A DNA stretch of 64,000 nt, taken from NCBI GenBank assembly GCA_049841275.1, contig JASGDN010000061.1, forward strand, positions 1 to 64,000, given 5' to 3'. The stretch's first letter is position 1. Every line of letters begins with the position of its first letter. Origin of the DNA: JASGDN01 sp049841275 (lineage in GTDB: Bacteria > Chloroflexota > Chloroflexia > Thermomicrobiales > UBA6265). Position numbers and translations under genes: made by a program. Positions 35,236 through 43,794 of the stretch are shown here, piece by piece. Below the pieces are notes generated by a model. That model was not told the origin of the DNA. It was given only the letters and a program-made list of their open reading frames with translations, and ran no database searches.

Positions 35236-35265
35236 ATTGTATACAATACCGGGACTGTATACAAA
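35236..35265. promoter_or_regulatory. Tandem TTGTATACAA-type operator boxes
   Basis: ATTGTATACAAT at 35236-35247 and a second TGTATACA core at 35256-35263, centres 18 bp apart. They lie between the divergent GntR/FCD operon (start 35092) and the aminotransferase gene (start 35447). The first is identical to the site at 29793-29804. They probably serve autoregulation and perhaps control of the aminotransferase. Confidence 0.7.
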
Positions 35266-35446
35266 GAATCGGTCACCGGGCTCTACGTCCGGTTATACCA
35301 CCGGTGCCGGGCTGGCTCCCCTCGCGCGGGATGCGCGGTCCGGGTATGCTGGCAGGACGAGCAGGCGGCCGTGGCTTCCGGCGATTCGGACGCGGCGATC
35401 GATGCATGGGGTGCGCGGGACCGGACCGCGACAGGAGAGGAATGGC

Positions 35447-36622
35447 ATGACGGCACGACTCGCCTCGCGGATGGGGCGTTTGGGGACGGAGACGGCGTTC
35501 GAGGTGCTGGTGCGTGCCCGTGCGCTGGAGGCGCAGGGACGCGATGTGGTGCATGTCGAGGTGGGTGAGCCCGACTTCGACACGCCTGAGAACATCATCC
35601 GTGCGGGGCAGGAGGCGCTGGCCTCTGGCTGGACGCACTATGGCCCGGCCAACGGCGACCCCCAGTTGCGCGAGGCGATCACGACCTATATCAACGGCCA
35701 TCGCAAGACCGCCTTCACGCCCGATCAGGTGGTGGTGACGCCGGGTGGCAAGCCGATCATGTTCTTCCTCATCCTGGCGTTGCTGGAGGAGGGTGACGAG
35801 GCGATCTATCCCGATCCCGGTTTCCCGATCTACGAGTCGATGATCAACTTCTCCGGTGCGAAGCCGGTGCCGATCAAGCTCCGGGAGGAGAACCAGTTCC
35901 GGCTCGATGTCGAGGAACTGAAGTCGCTCGTCACCCCGAAGACGAAGCTGCTGATCATCAACAGCCCGGCGAACCCGACCGGTGGCGTCCTGACGCGTGA
36001 GGATATCGAGGCGATCGCGCAGATTGCGGTCGAGAACGACATCATCGTGATGTCCGACGAGATCTACGCCGAGCTGCTCTACGAGGGCGAGCACGTCTCC
36101 ATCGCGTCGCTTCCGGGTATGGAAGACCGCACGGTGATTCTCGACGGCTTCTCCAAGACCTATGCGATGACCGGCTGGCGACTGGGCTACGGGCTCTTCC
36201 CGAAGGACCTGGCGCCGCTGATTGCGAAACTGGCAGTGAACAGCGTCTCCTGCACCTCGGTCGCCGTGCAGCGCGCCGGTCTGGAGGCCCTCACTGGGCC
36301 GCAGGACAAGGTCTCCGAGTTCCGCGAGGCGTTCCGGAAGCGGCGCGATCTGGTGGTGGGACGGCTGAACCGGATCGACGGCGTCTCCTGCGTGACGCCG
36401 AAGGGCGCCTTCTACGCCTTCCCGAACATCACCGGCACCGGCCTGACGAGCCGCGAGTTCGCGGATTCCTACCTGCAGGACTATGGCGTCGCGGCGATTG
36501 CGGGAACCTCGTTCGGTGCGGCTGGGGAGGGCTACGTCCGTCTCTCGACGGCGAACTCCGAGGCGAACCTGAACAAGGCGCTCGACCGCATGGAGCAACT
36601 CATCGCCGACCTCAAGAGATAG
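35447..36622 (+). CDS. Pyridoxal phosphate-dependent aminotransferase, class I/II
   Basis: 391 aa from the ATG at 35447 with AGGAGAGG upstream; a long in-frame extension to 35237 lacks homology. Fold-type I marks: VEVGEPDFDTPENI, NSPANPTGGVL (about residue 170), SDEIYAELLYEGEH, and DGFSKTYAMTGWRLGY with the PLP lysine near 237. A C-terminal arginine in GEGYVRLSTAN binds the substrate carboxylate. Aspartate-type transaminases of this group use 2-oxoglutarate and dicarboxylic, aromatic or branched amino acids. It is divergent from the GntR/FCD gene and ends with a strong hairpin. Confidence 0.92.
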   Translation: MTARLASRMGRLGTETAFEVLVRARALEAQGRDVVHVEVGEPDFDTPENIIRAGQEALASGWTHYGPANGDPQLREAITTYINGHRKTAFTPDQVVVTPGGKPIMFFLILALLEEGDEAIYPDPGFPIYESMINFSGAKPVPIKLREENQFRLDVEELKSLVTPKTKLLIINSPANPTGGVLTREDIEAIAQIAVENDIIVMSDEIYAELLYEGEHVSIASLPGMEDRTVILDGFSKTYAMTGWRLGYGLFPKDLAPLIAKLAVNSVSCTSVAVQRAGLEALTGPQDKVSEFREAFRKRRDLVVGRLNRIDGVSCVTPKGAFYAFPNITGTGLTSREFADSYLQDYGVAAIAGTSFGAAGEGYVRLSTANSEANLNKALDRMEQLIADLKR

Positions 36623-36650
36623 GCCATCAACGGCCTAATACGATGCACGG

Positions 36651-36680
36651 GAAGGCCGGTGCGATGCAGCACCGGCCTTC
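36651..36680. terminator. Terminator hairpin after aminotransferase
   Basis: GAAGGCCGGTGC (36651-36662) pairs with GCACCGGCCTTC (36669-36680) around a six-base loop, 28 bases after the stop codon and three bases before the end of the convergent nitroreductase remnant. A smaller AGGCC/GGCCT hairpin precedes it. Confidence 0.75.
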
Positions 36681-36682
36681 GG

Positions 36683-37214
36683 TCATCCCTCGTCGTGGAC
36701 GGGATACCGGCCGTAGCCGACCAGTTCCGAGAGCGGCTTGCGGCCAGCTTTCGCCGGGCTGGAGCGTGGATCGGCGTAGGTCGTCGGATACCCGAAGGCG
36801 ATCACCGACTTGAAGAGATGATCGTCCGGCACTCCCAACATCGCGCGGGCAGCGGCCTGTTGATCCGGAGTATCGAACCAGGCCGTGCCGCCGCCGAACC
36901 CCAGGGCATTCGCCGCAATCAGCAGGCGTTCAGTGATGCGACCCTCGTCTTGTCGAGCACGACACCGATCGCGAGCGAGGTGCTAGCCACCCAGGCAATA
37001 CGCGGGCTAAGGTCCGCGACCGCTCCGGACGGTCGAGCACGATGAAGTGCCAGGGTTGGCGATTGAGGGCGCTGCTCGTCCATCGCGCGACCTCCAACAA
37101 TTCGTTCACGGCATCGGAAGGGATCGAGCGCCCATCGAACTGCCATGCCTGGCGGACGTGTTTCAGGAGGGCAAGCGTGCGCTGCGCCTCGTCAGGATCG
37201 GGGTTTGGCATCAT
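36683..37214 (-). pseudogene. Nitroreductase family protein, frameshifted twice
   Basis: The intact N-terminus reads LKHVRQAWQFDGRSIPSDAVNELLEVARWTSSALNRQPWHFIVLDRP, typical of FMN nitroreductases (SSxNxQPW). The frame then breaks near 36985 after LPGWLA, continues one frame over as SLAIGVVLDK, and breaks again near 36945 before GRITERLLIAANALGFGGGTAWF. The last part runs intact to DDHLFKSVIAFGYPTTYADP and a stop at 36683. Both breaks fit loss of a single base. If repaired it would be a family protein of about 175 aa reducing nitro compounds or quinones. Either a recent pseudogene or a sequencing artefact. Confidence 0.8.
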
Positions 37215-37269
37215 GATGAAGCCTGCTCATTGGTAAACGACCGCAATCGCCGGAGGCCGGTCCAGTGCC

Positions 37270-37722
37270 TCAGCCACGAGACCGGAGATAGGCGATAAGG
37301 GTACCAACACCAGAAACTACCGCGACGACATGCAGGATGTTGAGCCCGACAACCATTTTGGCCGGAATGTCTTCAATCTGCACTACCGGAAAGATGAACG
37401 AGACGATGCAGGCAACAATGGCGACGATTGCGAACCATTTCAACGGCTGAGCACTGAACTTGCGCAGAAGCAGGAAGATGATTCCGCCAAAGATCCAGTA
37501 GAAGATGACCGAGCCGACGGCATCGCTGGCAGTGATGGGACCAACGTCACCTCCCATCCGCTCGATTGTCACGGAATCGGGAATCAGCCCGGCAGCGTCT
37601 ACGAGAAAGAATGCGATTGCTGTCGTGACTGCTGAGGCAATGATCGCCAGCACCAGGCCGATCACGGCGTCCTTCCAGGAGAATGGCTTTTCATTGTCGA
37701 AGATGCTGAAAGCGCTGGCCAT
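37270..37722 (-). CDS. Four-helix membrane protein (DUF6069-like)
   Basis: 150 aa from the ATG at 37722 with GGAGG seven bases upstream. Four hydrophobic segments: about 18-40 (VIGLVLAIIASAVTTAIAFFL), 70-90 (AVGSVIFYWIFGGIIFLLL), 98-118 (FAIVAIVACIVSFIFPVV) and 126-146. This layout and length resemble the DUF6069 group of small membrane proteins, of unknown function; the match is from memory of the pattern. Single gene. Confidence 0.6.
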   Translation of the reverse strand: MASAFSIFDNEKPFSWKDAVIGLVLAIIASAVTTAIAFFLVDAAGLIPDSVTIERMGGDVGPITASDAVGSVIFYWIFGGIIFLLLRKFSAQPLKWFAIVAIVACIVSFIFPVVQIEDIPAKMVVGLNILHVVAVVSGVGTLIAYLRSRG

Positions 37723-37881
37723 GAGAATTCCTCCACCACTTGTGACCACGACACGTCGCCGGAAATCTGTCGCTGCACCGGCGACCCGTTCGTGGCATCG
37801 CGGGAATGCAACGCGCGATGCCCCGTCGGGATTCCAGTGTGCCAGCGCCAGGGATAGCCTGGCTTCTCCCCGCTTGCGGGA

Positions 37882-38028
37882 TCATGCGGATGTCCGGCCC
37901 AGGCACGGCTGAAGGGCATCGACAATATCCGTGGCGGGAGCGGCGCCTTTGAGGTAAACCGGGGATGCGTCGTCCAATAGGCCCGGCCAGCTATCACCGT
38001 TGCTCTTTGCCAGGAGACGAACGTGCAT
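37882..38028 (-). CDS. Possible 48-residue ORF of unknown function
   Basis: An ATG at 38028 opens a 48-codon frame ending GAAPATDIVDALQPCLGRTSA. It has plausible protein-like composition but a weak ribosome site and no recognised family. It is the only candidate in the 387-base gap 37723-38109, which otherwise shows nothing. Confidence 0.3.
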   Translation of the reverse strand: MHVRLLAKSNGDSWPGLLDDASPVYLKGAAPATDIVDALQPCLGRTSA

Positions 38029-38109
38029 GCCTAGAAGGCAGGCGATTGCCGGTTCCGCGCAGCGCAGGCATGATGGACGCGGATGGGACTTCGCGAAGGG
38101 GATACGACC

Positions 38110-39024
38110 ATGACAGCAGTGACACGCGCGACGCGGACAGTCACCATTGATGGCCGGCGGCTCACGCTCTCCAGCCCGGACAAGGTGATGTTCCCCGGAA
38201 CGGGCATGACCAAGGCCGGCGTGATCGACTATTTCACCGCTGTTGCGTCCGTCATGCTGCCTCAACTCCGCGACCGCCCGGTGACCCGCATCCGGTTTCC
38301 GGACGGCTTCGGCGGCGAACGATTCTTCGAGAAGAATGCGCCCCGCTATGCGCCGGACTGGCTGCGCGCCTTCACCATCGATGCCAGTCCCGGCGATCCC
38401 GCTTCGAAGGACGTACGCTATCCCGTCATCGACGACCTCGCTGGGCTGACGTGGATGGCGAACCAGGCTGCGCTGGAGCTGCATGCACCGCAGTGGCGGC
38501 TCGGGCCGCGCGGCGGCGTCCGCAGACCGGATCGCCTCGTGGTCGACCTCGATCCCGGTGAAGGAACGACCCTGGATGATGTCGCCTCGGTCGCGGCGAT
38601 CGTTGCGGACCGCTTGCGGGCCGAAGGGCTCGTCCCGGTGCCAGTCAGCAGCGGCGGCAAGGGCATTCATATCTACGCAGCGGTCGATGGGCGGCGAACG
38701 GCGCGAACGATCCACGAGTGGGTGAAATGGCTTGCGCGGGAGTTGGAGGCCGCGCATCCGGAGCGGATCGTGACGAATGTTCGGAAGGTCCATCGCGGAG
38801 GGCGCGTCTTCCTCGACTGGAGCCAGAACCACCCCTCGCGCTCGACTGCCACGCCGTATACCCTGCGCGCGAAAGGCCCGAATCCGACCGTCGCCGCCCC
38901 GCGCTTCTGGGATGAGATCGCGTCCGGCATTGCCCAGCTCGGCCCGGACGAGGTACTGAAGCGGCTCGACGAACACGGCGATATCTTTGTGCGCGTTGTC
39001 AATAACGGCGGTGCGCCCGTATGA
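38110..39024 (+). CDS. Stand-alone LigD-type polymerase (primase-like) domain protein
   Basis: 304 aa from the ATG at 38110, with GAAGGGG about nine bases upstream. The archaeo-eukaryotic primase fold of LigD: TLSSPDKVMFPGTGMTKAGVIDYF at the N-terminus, FFEKNAPRYAPDWL, the catalytic acidic pair in LVVDLDPGEGTTLDDV, SSGGKGIHIYAAVDG, and DWSQNHPSRSTATPYTLRAK near the C-terminus. In non-homologous end joining it fills gaps at DNA ends, preferring ribonucleotides. Here it is not fused to a ligase or nuclease, and no ku gene is adjacent. Ends 14 bases before the alcohol dehydrogenase, so possibly co-transcribed. Confidence 0.9.
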   Translation: MTAVTRATRTVTIDGRRLTLSSPDKVMFPGTGMTKAGVIDYFTAVASVMLPQLRDRPVTRIRFPDGFGGERFFEKNAPRYAPDWLRAFTIDASPGDPASKDVRYPVIDDLAGLTWMANQAALELHAPQWRLGPRGGVRRPDRLVVDLDPGEGTTLDDVASVAAIVADRLRAEGLVPVPVSSGGKGIHIYAAVDGRRTARTIHEWVKWLARELEAAHPERIVTNVRKVHRGGRVFLDWSQNHPSRSTATPYTLRAKGPNPTVAAPRFWDEIASGIAQLGPDEVLKRLDEHGDIFVRVVNNGGAPV

Positions 39025-39038
39025 CATAGGGGAAGCTG

Positions 39039-40103
39039 ATGGAGACGGCGATGATTCCGGAGACGATGTGCGGTGTGAAGCTTCCCGGAGGGCGGCGGGT
39101 GGAGTTCGTGGACATACCTGTGCCGGCGCCCGGATTCGGTGAGGTACTGGTGCGGATGAAGGCTTCCTCCATCTGCGGCAGCGACATCCGGGCCATCTAC
39201 CGTGAGCACCTTGGGCACGGGCCGGAGGCATACCAGAACGTGATTGCCGGGCATGAACCATCCGGGCAGATCGTCGCGGTCGGACCGGGCTGCCATCGCT
39301 TCGGCGTCGGGGACCGCGTCATCCTCTATCACATCGCTGGCTGCGGCGTCTGTCCCGACTGCCGTGAGGGGTACATGATCAGCTGCACATCACCGCAACG
39401 TGCCGCGTACGGCTGGCAGCGGGATGGCGGTCACGCTGATTACCTGCTTGCATCGGAAGCGACCTGTGTCCCGCTGCCGGAGCCGCTGACCTACGTCGAT
39501 GGTGCACTGATCGCCTGCGGGTTCGGCACCGCCTACGAGGCGCTGCGCAAGGCGAACGTCTCCGGGCGCGACCGCGTGTTGGTCACCGGGATGGGGCCGG
39601 TCGGCATGGCGGTCGGGGTGCTGGCGAAGGCGATGGGCGCGTCGCAGGTGATCGGTACGGACGTTGCGGCGGAGCGGCTTTCCTTTGCATTGGAGGTCGG
39701 TGCGGTCGACGAGGGCCTCATCTCGAACGAAGGCACGCACGGACGCATCCTGCAGCTGACCGGCAGGTTCGGCTGCGAGGTGGCCGTCGATTGTTCGGGG
39801 AATCTGGCCGCACGGGAACTGGCGTTGCGGGCGACGCGCCGGTTCGGCCGTTGCGTGATGGTCGGCGAGGGCAATCGCCTGGACATCGATGTGAGCCAGG
39901 TGCTGATCCATCCGCAGATCACGCTGATGGGCTCATGGGTGACAAGCATTGGGCATATGGAGGAGCTGACCGAGAACCTGGTGCGCTGGAACCTGCATCC
40001 GGAGAAGATCGTCTCCCATCGCTTTGGTCTCGAAGACGCCGCCGAGGCCTACCGCGTGGCCGACGCGGGGAAGTCCGGCAAGGTCTGCATCGTGATGGAT
40101 TGA
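39039..40103 (+). CDS. Zinc-dependent alcohol/polyol dehydrogenase (MDR family)
   Basis: 354 aa. Catalytic zinc site: SSICGSDIR (Cys near residue 46) and GHEPSGQIVAVG (His-Glu, about 72). Structural zinc cysteines appear in CGVCPDCREGYMISC. The Rossmann nucleotide site is TGMGPVGMAVGVLAKAMG near 190. It resembles threonine, sorbitol or L-galactonate dehydrogenases of the medium-chain family. It oxidises a secondary alcohol with NAD(P)+; the substrate is not readable. GGGGAAG precedes the ATG. Upstream is the LigD-type gene; downstream is the convergent PucR gene. Confidence 0.9.
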   Translation: METAMIPETMCGVKLPGGRRVEFVDIPVPAPGFGEVLVRMKASSICGSDIRAIYREHLGHGPEAYQNVIAGHEPSGQIVAVGPGCHRFGVGDRVILYHIAGCGVCPDCREGYMISCTSPQRAAYGWQRDGGHADYLLASEATCVPLPEPLTYVDGALIACGFGTAYEALRKANVSGRDRVLVTGMGPVGMAVGVLAKAMGASQVIGTDVAAERLSFALEVGAVDEGLISNEGTHGRILQLTGRFGCEVAVDCSGNLAARELALRATRRFGRCVMVGEGNRLDIDVSQVLIHPQITLMGSWVTSIGHMEELTENLVRWNLHPEKIVSHRFGLEDAAEAYRVADAGKSGKVCIVMD

Positions 40104-40149
40104 GTGGGGTCGGGGCAGGAACGTTCCGCGGGCGAACTGGACGGCAAAC

Positions 40150-41799
40150 TCAGGCAGAGAAGGCGAGGCGGACGTGCAGGGCCAGGTGCAGGCGCAGGCG
40201 GATGTCCGCGTCGTTCAGGTCCTGCCCGGTGATCTCGGCGATGCGCTCCAGGCGGTAGAGCACGGTGTTCCGGTGGACGTGGAGCAATGTCGCCGCCTCC
40301 TTCGGACTGCAGTTCGCCGCGAAGAAGGCTTCCAGCGTCTTGATCAGTTCCGCACCGTGCATCCGGTCGTAGTCGAGGAGCAAACCAAGCGCCTCATCCT
40401 GGAACGTCTTCAGTTCCGGCAGGCTTTCCGCCGCGTAGATCAGCCGGTAGACGCCGAGCTGGTCGAACGAGGTGACGTGGCCAGGTCCACGTAGGCGGCG
40501 TCCCAGCGTCAGCGCCTGCCGCGCCTCCTGATGCGATTGCCGGATGCCCTCGATCCCGGAGCGGGCGCGGCCGACCCCGAGTGAGACGACTTCTGTCGAG
40601 GCGTGGATGGCGATTGCAGCGTTCAGGTCGTTACGGAGCGTGACGACGATCTCCTCGACTTCCCCTTCCGTGGATATCGGCCAGATTACTTCGGCGCTGG
40701 TGTTTCGCACGCGCCACATGATGCGCGCGTTGCGGTCGCGCGCGGCCCGTTGCAGTCCGTCTTCCAGGATCGACCAGCGGCCGTCACGCGCGCGTGCGGG
40801 TGCATTCGGCGCCGGTTCCACGCGGGCGATCAGCGCAACGTAGGTACCGTTGAGATCGTGTCCCAGCCGCTGCGATTGTTGCAGGAGCGAGACCTCGCTC
40901 CGGAGCGCCCCATCCAGGATCTCGTCGAGCACGTTCAACTCGATTTCCTGACGGGCGCTGAGGGCTGCTTCCTCGCGGGAGAGTGCGACGGCCGCCGCCG
41001 CCGCGCCACGAGAGGCGAGCATGCCGTCTTCGACCACGTCCTCACCGCTCGGTACGAGCAGGGAGACGTTCCCCAGCAGGCCGTCGCGGCCGATCACTGG
41101 TGCGACGATACGGCTCCATCCGGAATCAGTTGGGTAGGTGGCAGTCGGCGGTTCGGCGGAGCTTGTCGCGGCGACGCTGCGCAGCCAGGCCTGGACGGTC
41201 GCGCGGGTGGGGAGCAGGATGGCGTCCGGGTCGCTGACGCTATATCGTGAGGCAGCGTTTGCGCTCAGGGCCAGGATGCGGCCGTCTCGCCCTTCGATCG
41301 CCACGGCACGCCCGGCCAGCCGCGAGAGGTCGGTTGCCATTGCCTCCAGCGACTCGCCACCAATGGCCAATTCCATCAGGCGACGGCCTGCCTCCTGACC
41401 CCGGCGCTGGATTTCGCGGCGGCGCTCCGTGATGTAGCGGGAGGTGTTGCGCTCCAGCGCGCTGTAGTCGACGCCTTCCGGCAGCATGAGCAGGGGAATA
41501 CCCGCTTCAATGGAGGAACGGCGTGCGGCTTCGTCCACCGTGTCGGAGAGGGCGATCGCCGCGACGCCGAATCCCGACAGCTGCCGGATTGCCTGATCGA
41601 GCGTCAGTCGCTCGTCCAGCATTTCCAGCACGTGAGGCGGCAGGAGAACGATCTCGCCGCCACTGAGATGCTCGAAGGCGGGCGGCGCCGGGCGCAGGCG
41701 AGTTGCCCAGGTGACTTCCCGCCCCAGCCCGGACTCGCCGGCGACGACGCGCGTCGGATCGGGAAGGGCTTTCCGGAGGATGTCGTTGACGGAGATCAT
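40150..41799 (-). CDS. PucR family transcriptional regulator
   Basis: 549 aa. Domains: an N-terminal PucR-type sensor (about 1-130, with HLSGGEIVLLPPHVLEML and GFGVAAIALSD), then a GAF-like middle part (about 165-290, AVAIEGRDGRILALSANA). A GGDEF-like region (about 330-440) precedes a C-terminal PucR helix-turn-helix (TLEAFFAANCSPKEAATLLHVHRNTVLYRLERIAEITGQDL). PucR regulators control purine, amino-acid or nitrogen-compound genes. It lies 42 bases after glutamine synthetase on the same strand, so it may regulate, or be co-expressed with, that gene. Confidence 0.9.
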   Translation of the reverse strand: MISVNDILRKALPDPTRVVAGESGLGREVTWATRLRPAPPAFEHLSGGEIVLLPPHVLEMLDERLTLDQAIRQLSGFGVAAIALSDTVDEAARRSSIEAGIPLLMLPEGVDYSALERNTSRYITERRREIQRRGQEAGRRLMELAIGGESLEAMATDLSRLAGRAVAIEGRDGRILALSANAASRYSVSDPDAILLPTRATVQAWLRSVAATSSAEPPTATYPTDSGWSRIVAPVIGRDGLLGNVSLLVPSGEDVVEDGMLASRGAAAAAVALSREEAALSARQEIELNVLDEILDGALRSEVSLLQQSQRLGHDLNGTYVALIARVEPAPNAPARARDGRWSILEDGLQRAARDRNARIMWRVRNTSAEVIWPISTEGEVEEIVVTLRNDLNAAIAIHASTEVVSLGVGRARSGIEGIRQSHQEARQALTLGRRLRGPGHVTSFDQLGVYRLIYAAESLPELKTFQDEALGLLLDYDRMHGAELIKTLEAFFAANCSPKEAATLLHVHRNTVLYRLERIAEITGQDLNDADIRLRLHLALHVRLAFSA

Positions 41800-41841
41800 C
41801 GGTCGTGTGCTCCAGGAGCCGGCAGAACTGGGCGATCCACG

Positions 41842-43212
41842 CTAGAGGTCGCCATAACGAAGATGTTCCCACGGGCTGACGTGCCGGCGGAAATCGGCCC
41901 ATTCGGCCCGTTTCACGGTCAGCAGCTGGTCGAAGATGTAGGGGCCGATGGCGTTGCGGACGGTGTCATCGGCGGCCAGGGCGTCCAATGCTTCCCCGAG
42001 CGTGCTTGGGAGGCGAGGGACGCCGAGCCGGTTCAGCTCGTCATCGTCGTAGGCGACGAGGTTTTCGTCCACAGGGGCGGGCGGTTCTTCGCCGTTGCGG
42101 ATGCCGGCCAACGCGGCTCCAAGCGTGGCGGCGATCAGCAGGTAGGGATTCGCCATCGCGTCCGGGCTACGGAGTTCGATGTCGGCGAGCTGGTCCGGGC
42201 TTGCCCCCGGCACGCGGATGAGCGATGCCTGGCTGACCCGTGCCCAGGTCGCATGACGCGGGGCGCGGTGGCCATCGGCGAGCCGCTTGTAGGAATTGAC
42301 GGTCGTGCAGGCGATGGCGCTCATGCCCTGGGCGTTGGCAAGCTGTCCGCCAATGAAGTGACGCGCTGTTGTGGTGAGTCCGTCAGGCGAGCCGGGGTCG
42401 CGCAGGAGATCCTCGCTGTCCGGATAGCGGAGCAGGCGCTGGAAGAGATGCATGCCGGACCCTGGGGCGTCGGAGAAGGGCTTCGCCATGAAGGTCGCCC
42501 GGAGCCCCCGCCGTTGGGCGATCGAGCGGATGATCTGGCGGGTGGTGGTGATCTGGTCGGCGATGCGGATGCCACCCGCGTGCGTGAGGTCGAGTTCCTG
42601 CTGGCCGGGTCCGGTCTCGTGGTGGGCGCCGCCGACCCCGACACCCATAGCCTGCAGGCTGGCGACGATCTCGTCGCGCGTTTCGGAGAGCACATCCTCA
42701 CCGATGTCGAAATAGCCGGCGGCATCGGTCGAGGGCAGGAGCGTGTTGTCTGTCTGACGGCCCTTCAGGAGATAGAACTCCATCTCCGCGCCAACCCGGT
42801 AGTCGAACCCCATGTCGGCTGCCTTGCGCAACTGGGTCTCCAGGGTCGAGCGGGGATCGCCGGCGAACGCCTGTCCGTCGCGGCGCAGGACCCAGCAGAA
42901 GAGCTGGGCGCGGCGAATGGTGCCGTCGCGGACCGGGGCGATGAGCAAGGTCGTGGGGTCCGGGGCGAGGTAGAGGTCGAGTTCGACCTGCCGCTCGCCG
43001 CCGGTCAACGCGGCGCCATCGAACCGATAGCCATGGCGAAAGGTGTATTCGAGGATATTGGCGGGGATGGTCAGGGCCTTCATCCCGCCCGAGATGTCGC
43101 TGAACTGGAGGTCGACGATGCGGATGTCGCTCTCCGTGATGCGGGCCAGCGCCTCCGCGATGTGTTCTTCGCGTTGCTGGGGCTCCGCCGATCCAAACTC
43201 GAAACCGGACAT
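41842..43212 (-). CDS. Glutamine synthetase family protein (GSI type)
   Basis: 456 aa from the ATG at 43212 with GAGGAG eight bases upstream (frame open to 43317). Makes glutamine from glutamate, ammonia and ATP. Motifs: DLQFSDISGGMKALTIP and GYRFDGAAL at the N-terminus; GAEMEFYLL, GGAHHETGPGQQELDL and FMAKPFSDAPGSGMHLFQ at the metal and nucleotide site; then RVPGASPDQLADIELRSPDAMANPYL. I do not see the adenylylation-site tyrosine context near residue 400, as in GSI-alpha enzymes. Divergent from the glutamate synthase gene and upstream of pucR. Confidence 0.93.
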   Translation of the reverse strand: MSGFEFGSAEPQQREEHIAEALARITESDIRIVDLQFSDISGGMKALTIPANILEYTFRHGYRFDGAALTGGERQVELDLYLAPDPTTLLIAPVRDGTIRRAQLFCWVLRRDGQAFAGDPRSTLETQLRKAADMGFDYRVGAEMEFYLLKGRQTDNTLLPSTDAAGYFDIGEDVLSETRDEIVASLQAMGVGVGGAHHETGPGQQELDLTHAGGIRIADQITTTRQIIRSIAQRRGLRATFMAKPFSDAPGSGMHLFQRLLRYPDSEDLLRDPGSPDGLTTTARHFIGGQLANAQGMSAIACTTVNSYKRLADGHRAPRHATWARVSQASLIRVPGASPDQLADIELRSPDAMANPYLLIAATLGAALAGIRNGEEPPAPVDENLVAYDDDELNRLGVPRLPSTLGEALDALAADDTVRNAIGPYIFDQLLTVKRAEWADFRRHVSPWEHLRYGDL

Positions 43213-43794
43213 CTTCAGGCTCCTCGTACCAAACGCCGCCGGTATGGAAGGCGGCACTACACTGTTTTCTGAAGGGATTATGTGCGGAGCATCCAAACCC
43301 ATGCCAGTGGAAGACACGAGACGACCGTCGTACCGGGAACGACAACGCCCAATCTGTCGATCCCGATTCAGGAATCATGCATACAGCCTAGCTGCCGGGC
43401 GTTGCTTCTGCCCTGTGCATGCTGTCGAAGTGTTTGGGCATTGCGTCTAAAAAGGACTCATTACGATCTTGGCGTTCCGTACCTGTTTCCGTGACAGACC
43501 GGGAAATACACTGAAAACTCCCACAATGGCGTGGATTGGGTGGGTTGTGTTGCCTGCGGGAGCGGATCGGCGTCGATCGTCTCTCAGGCCTGAGGCGATG
43601 CGAACCCAACTGGTTGTGTCGGATTTCACAATCGCGCCGCGCAGCCACTCGTTTCCGGGGTTACGTCACTCGCGGCTGGCGCTCGCCGGTCCGCCGATCT
43701 CTTGCGTCGAACGTCGTGCGCCACCTGGGACACCCGTCCGTTCATCGGGAACGAGACGCCCATGCCCGCAACGCGCATACGAAGGAATACAGGT
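43213..43794. other. Divergent promoter region between glutamine synthetase and GOGAT
   Basis: 582 bases without a supportable gene. It must carry promoters for glutamine synthetase (leftward) and gltB (rightward). I looked for riboswitch or nitrogen-regulator sites and found no convincing match. The clear element is GAAGGA at 43781-43786, the gltB ribosome site. Confidence 0.5.

Noticed and set aside
43213..43794. Glutamine-type riboswitch before gltB or glutamine synthetase
   Set aside because: I could not find the conserved core bases; GC-rich stems alone are not evidence.
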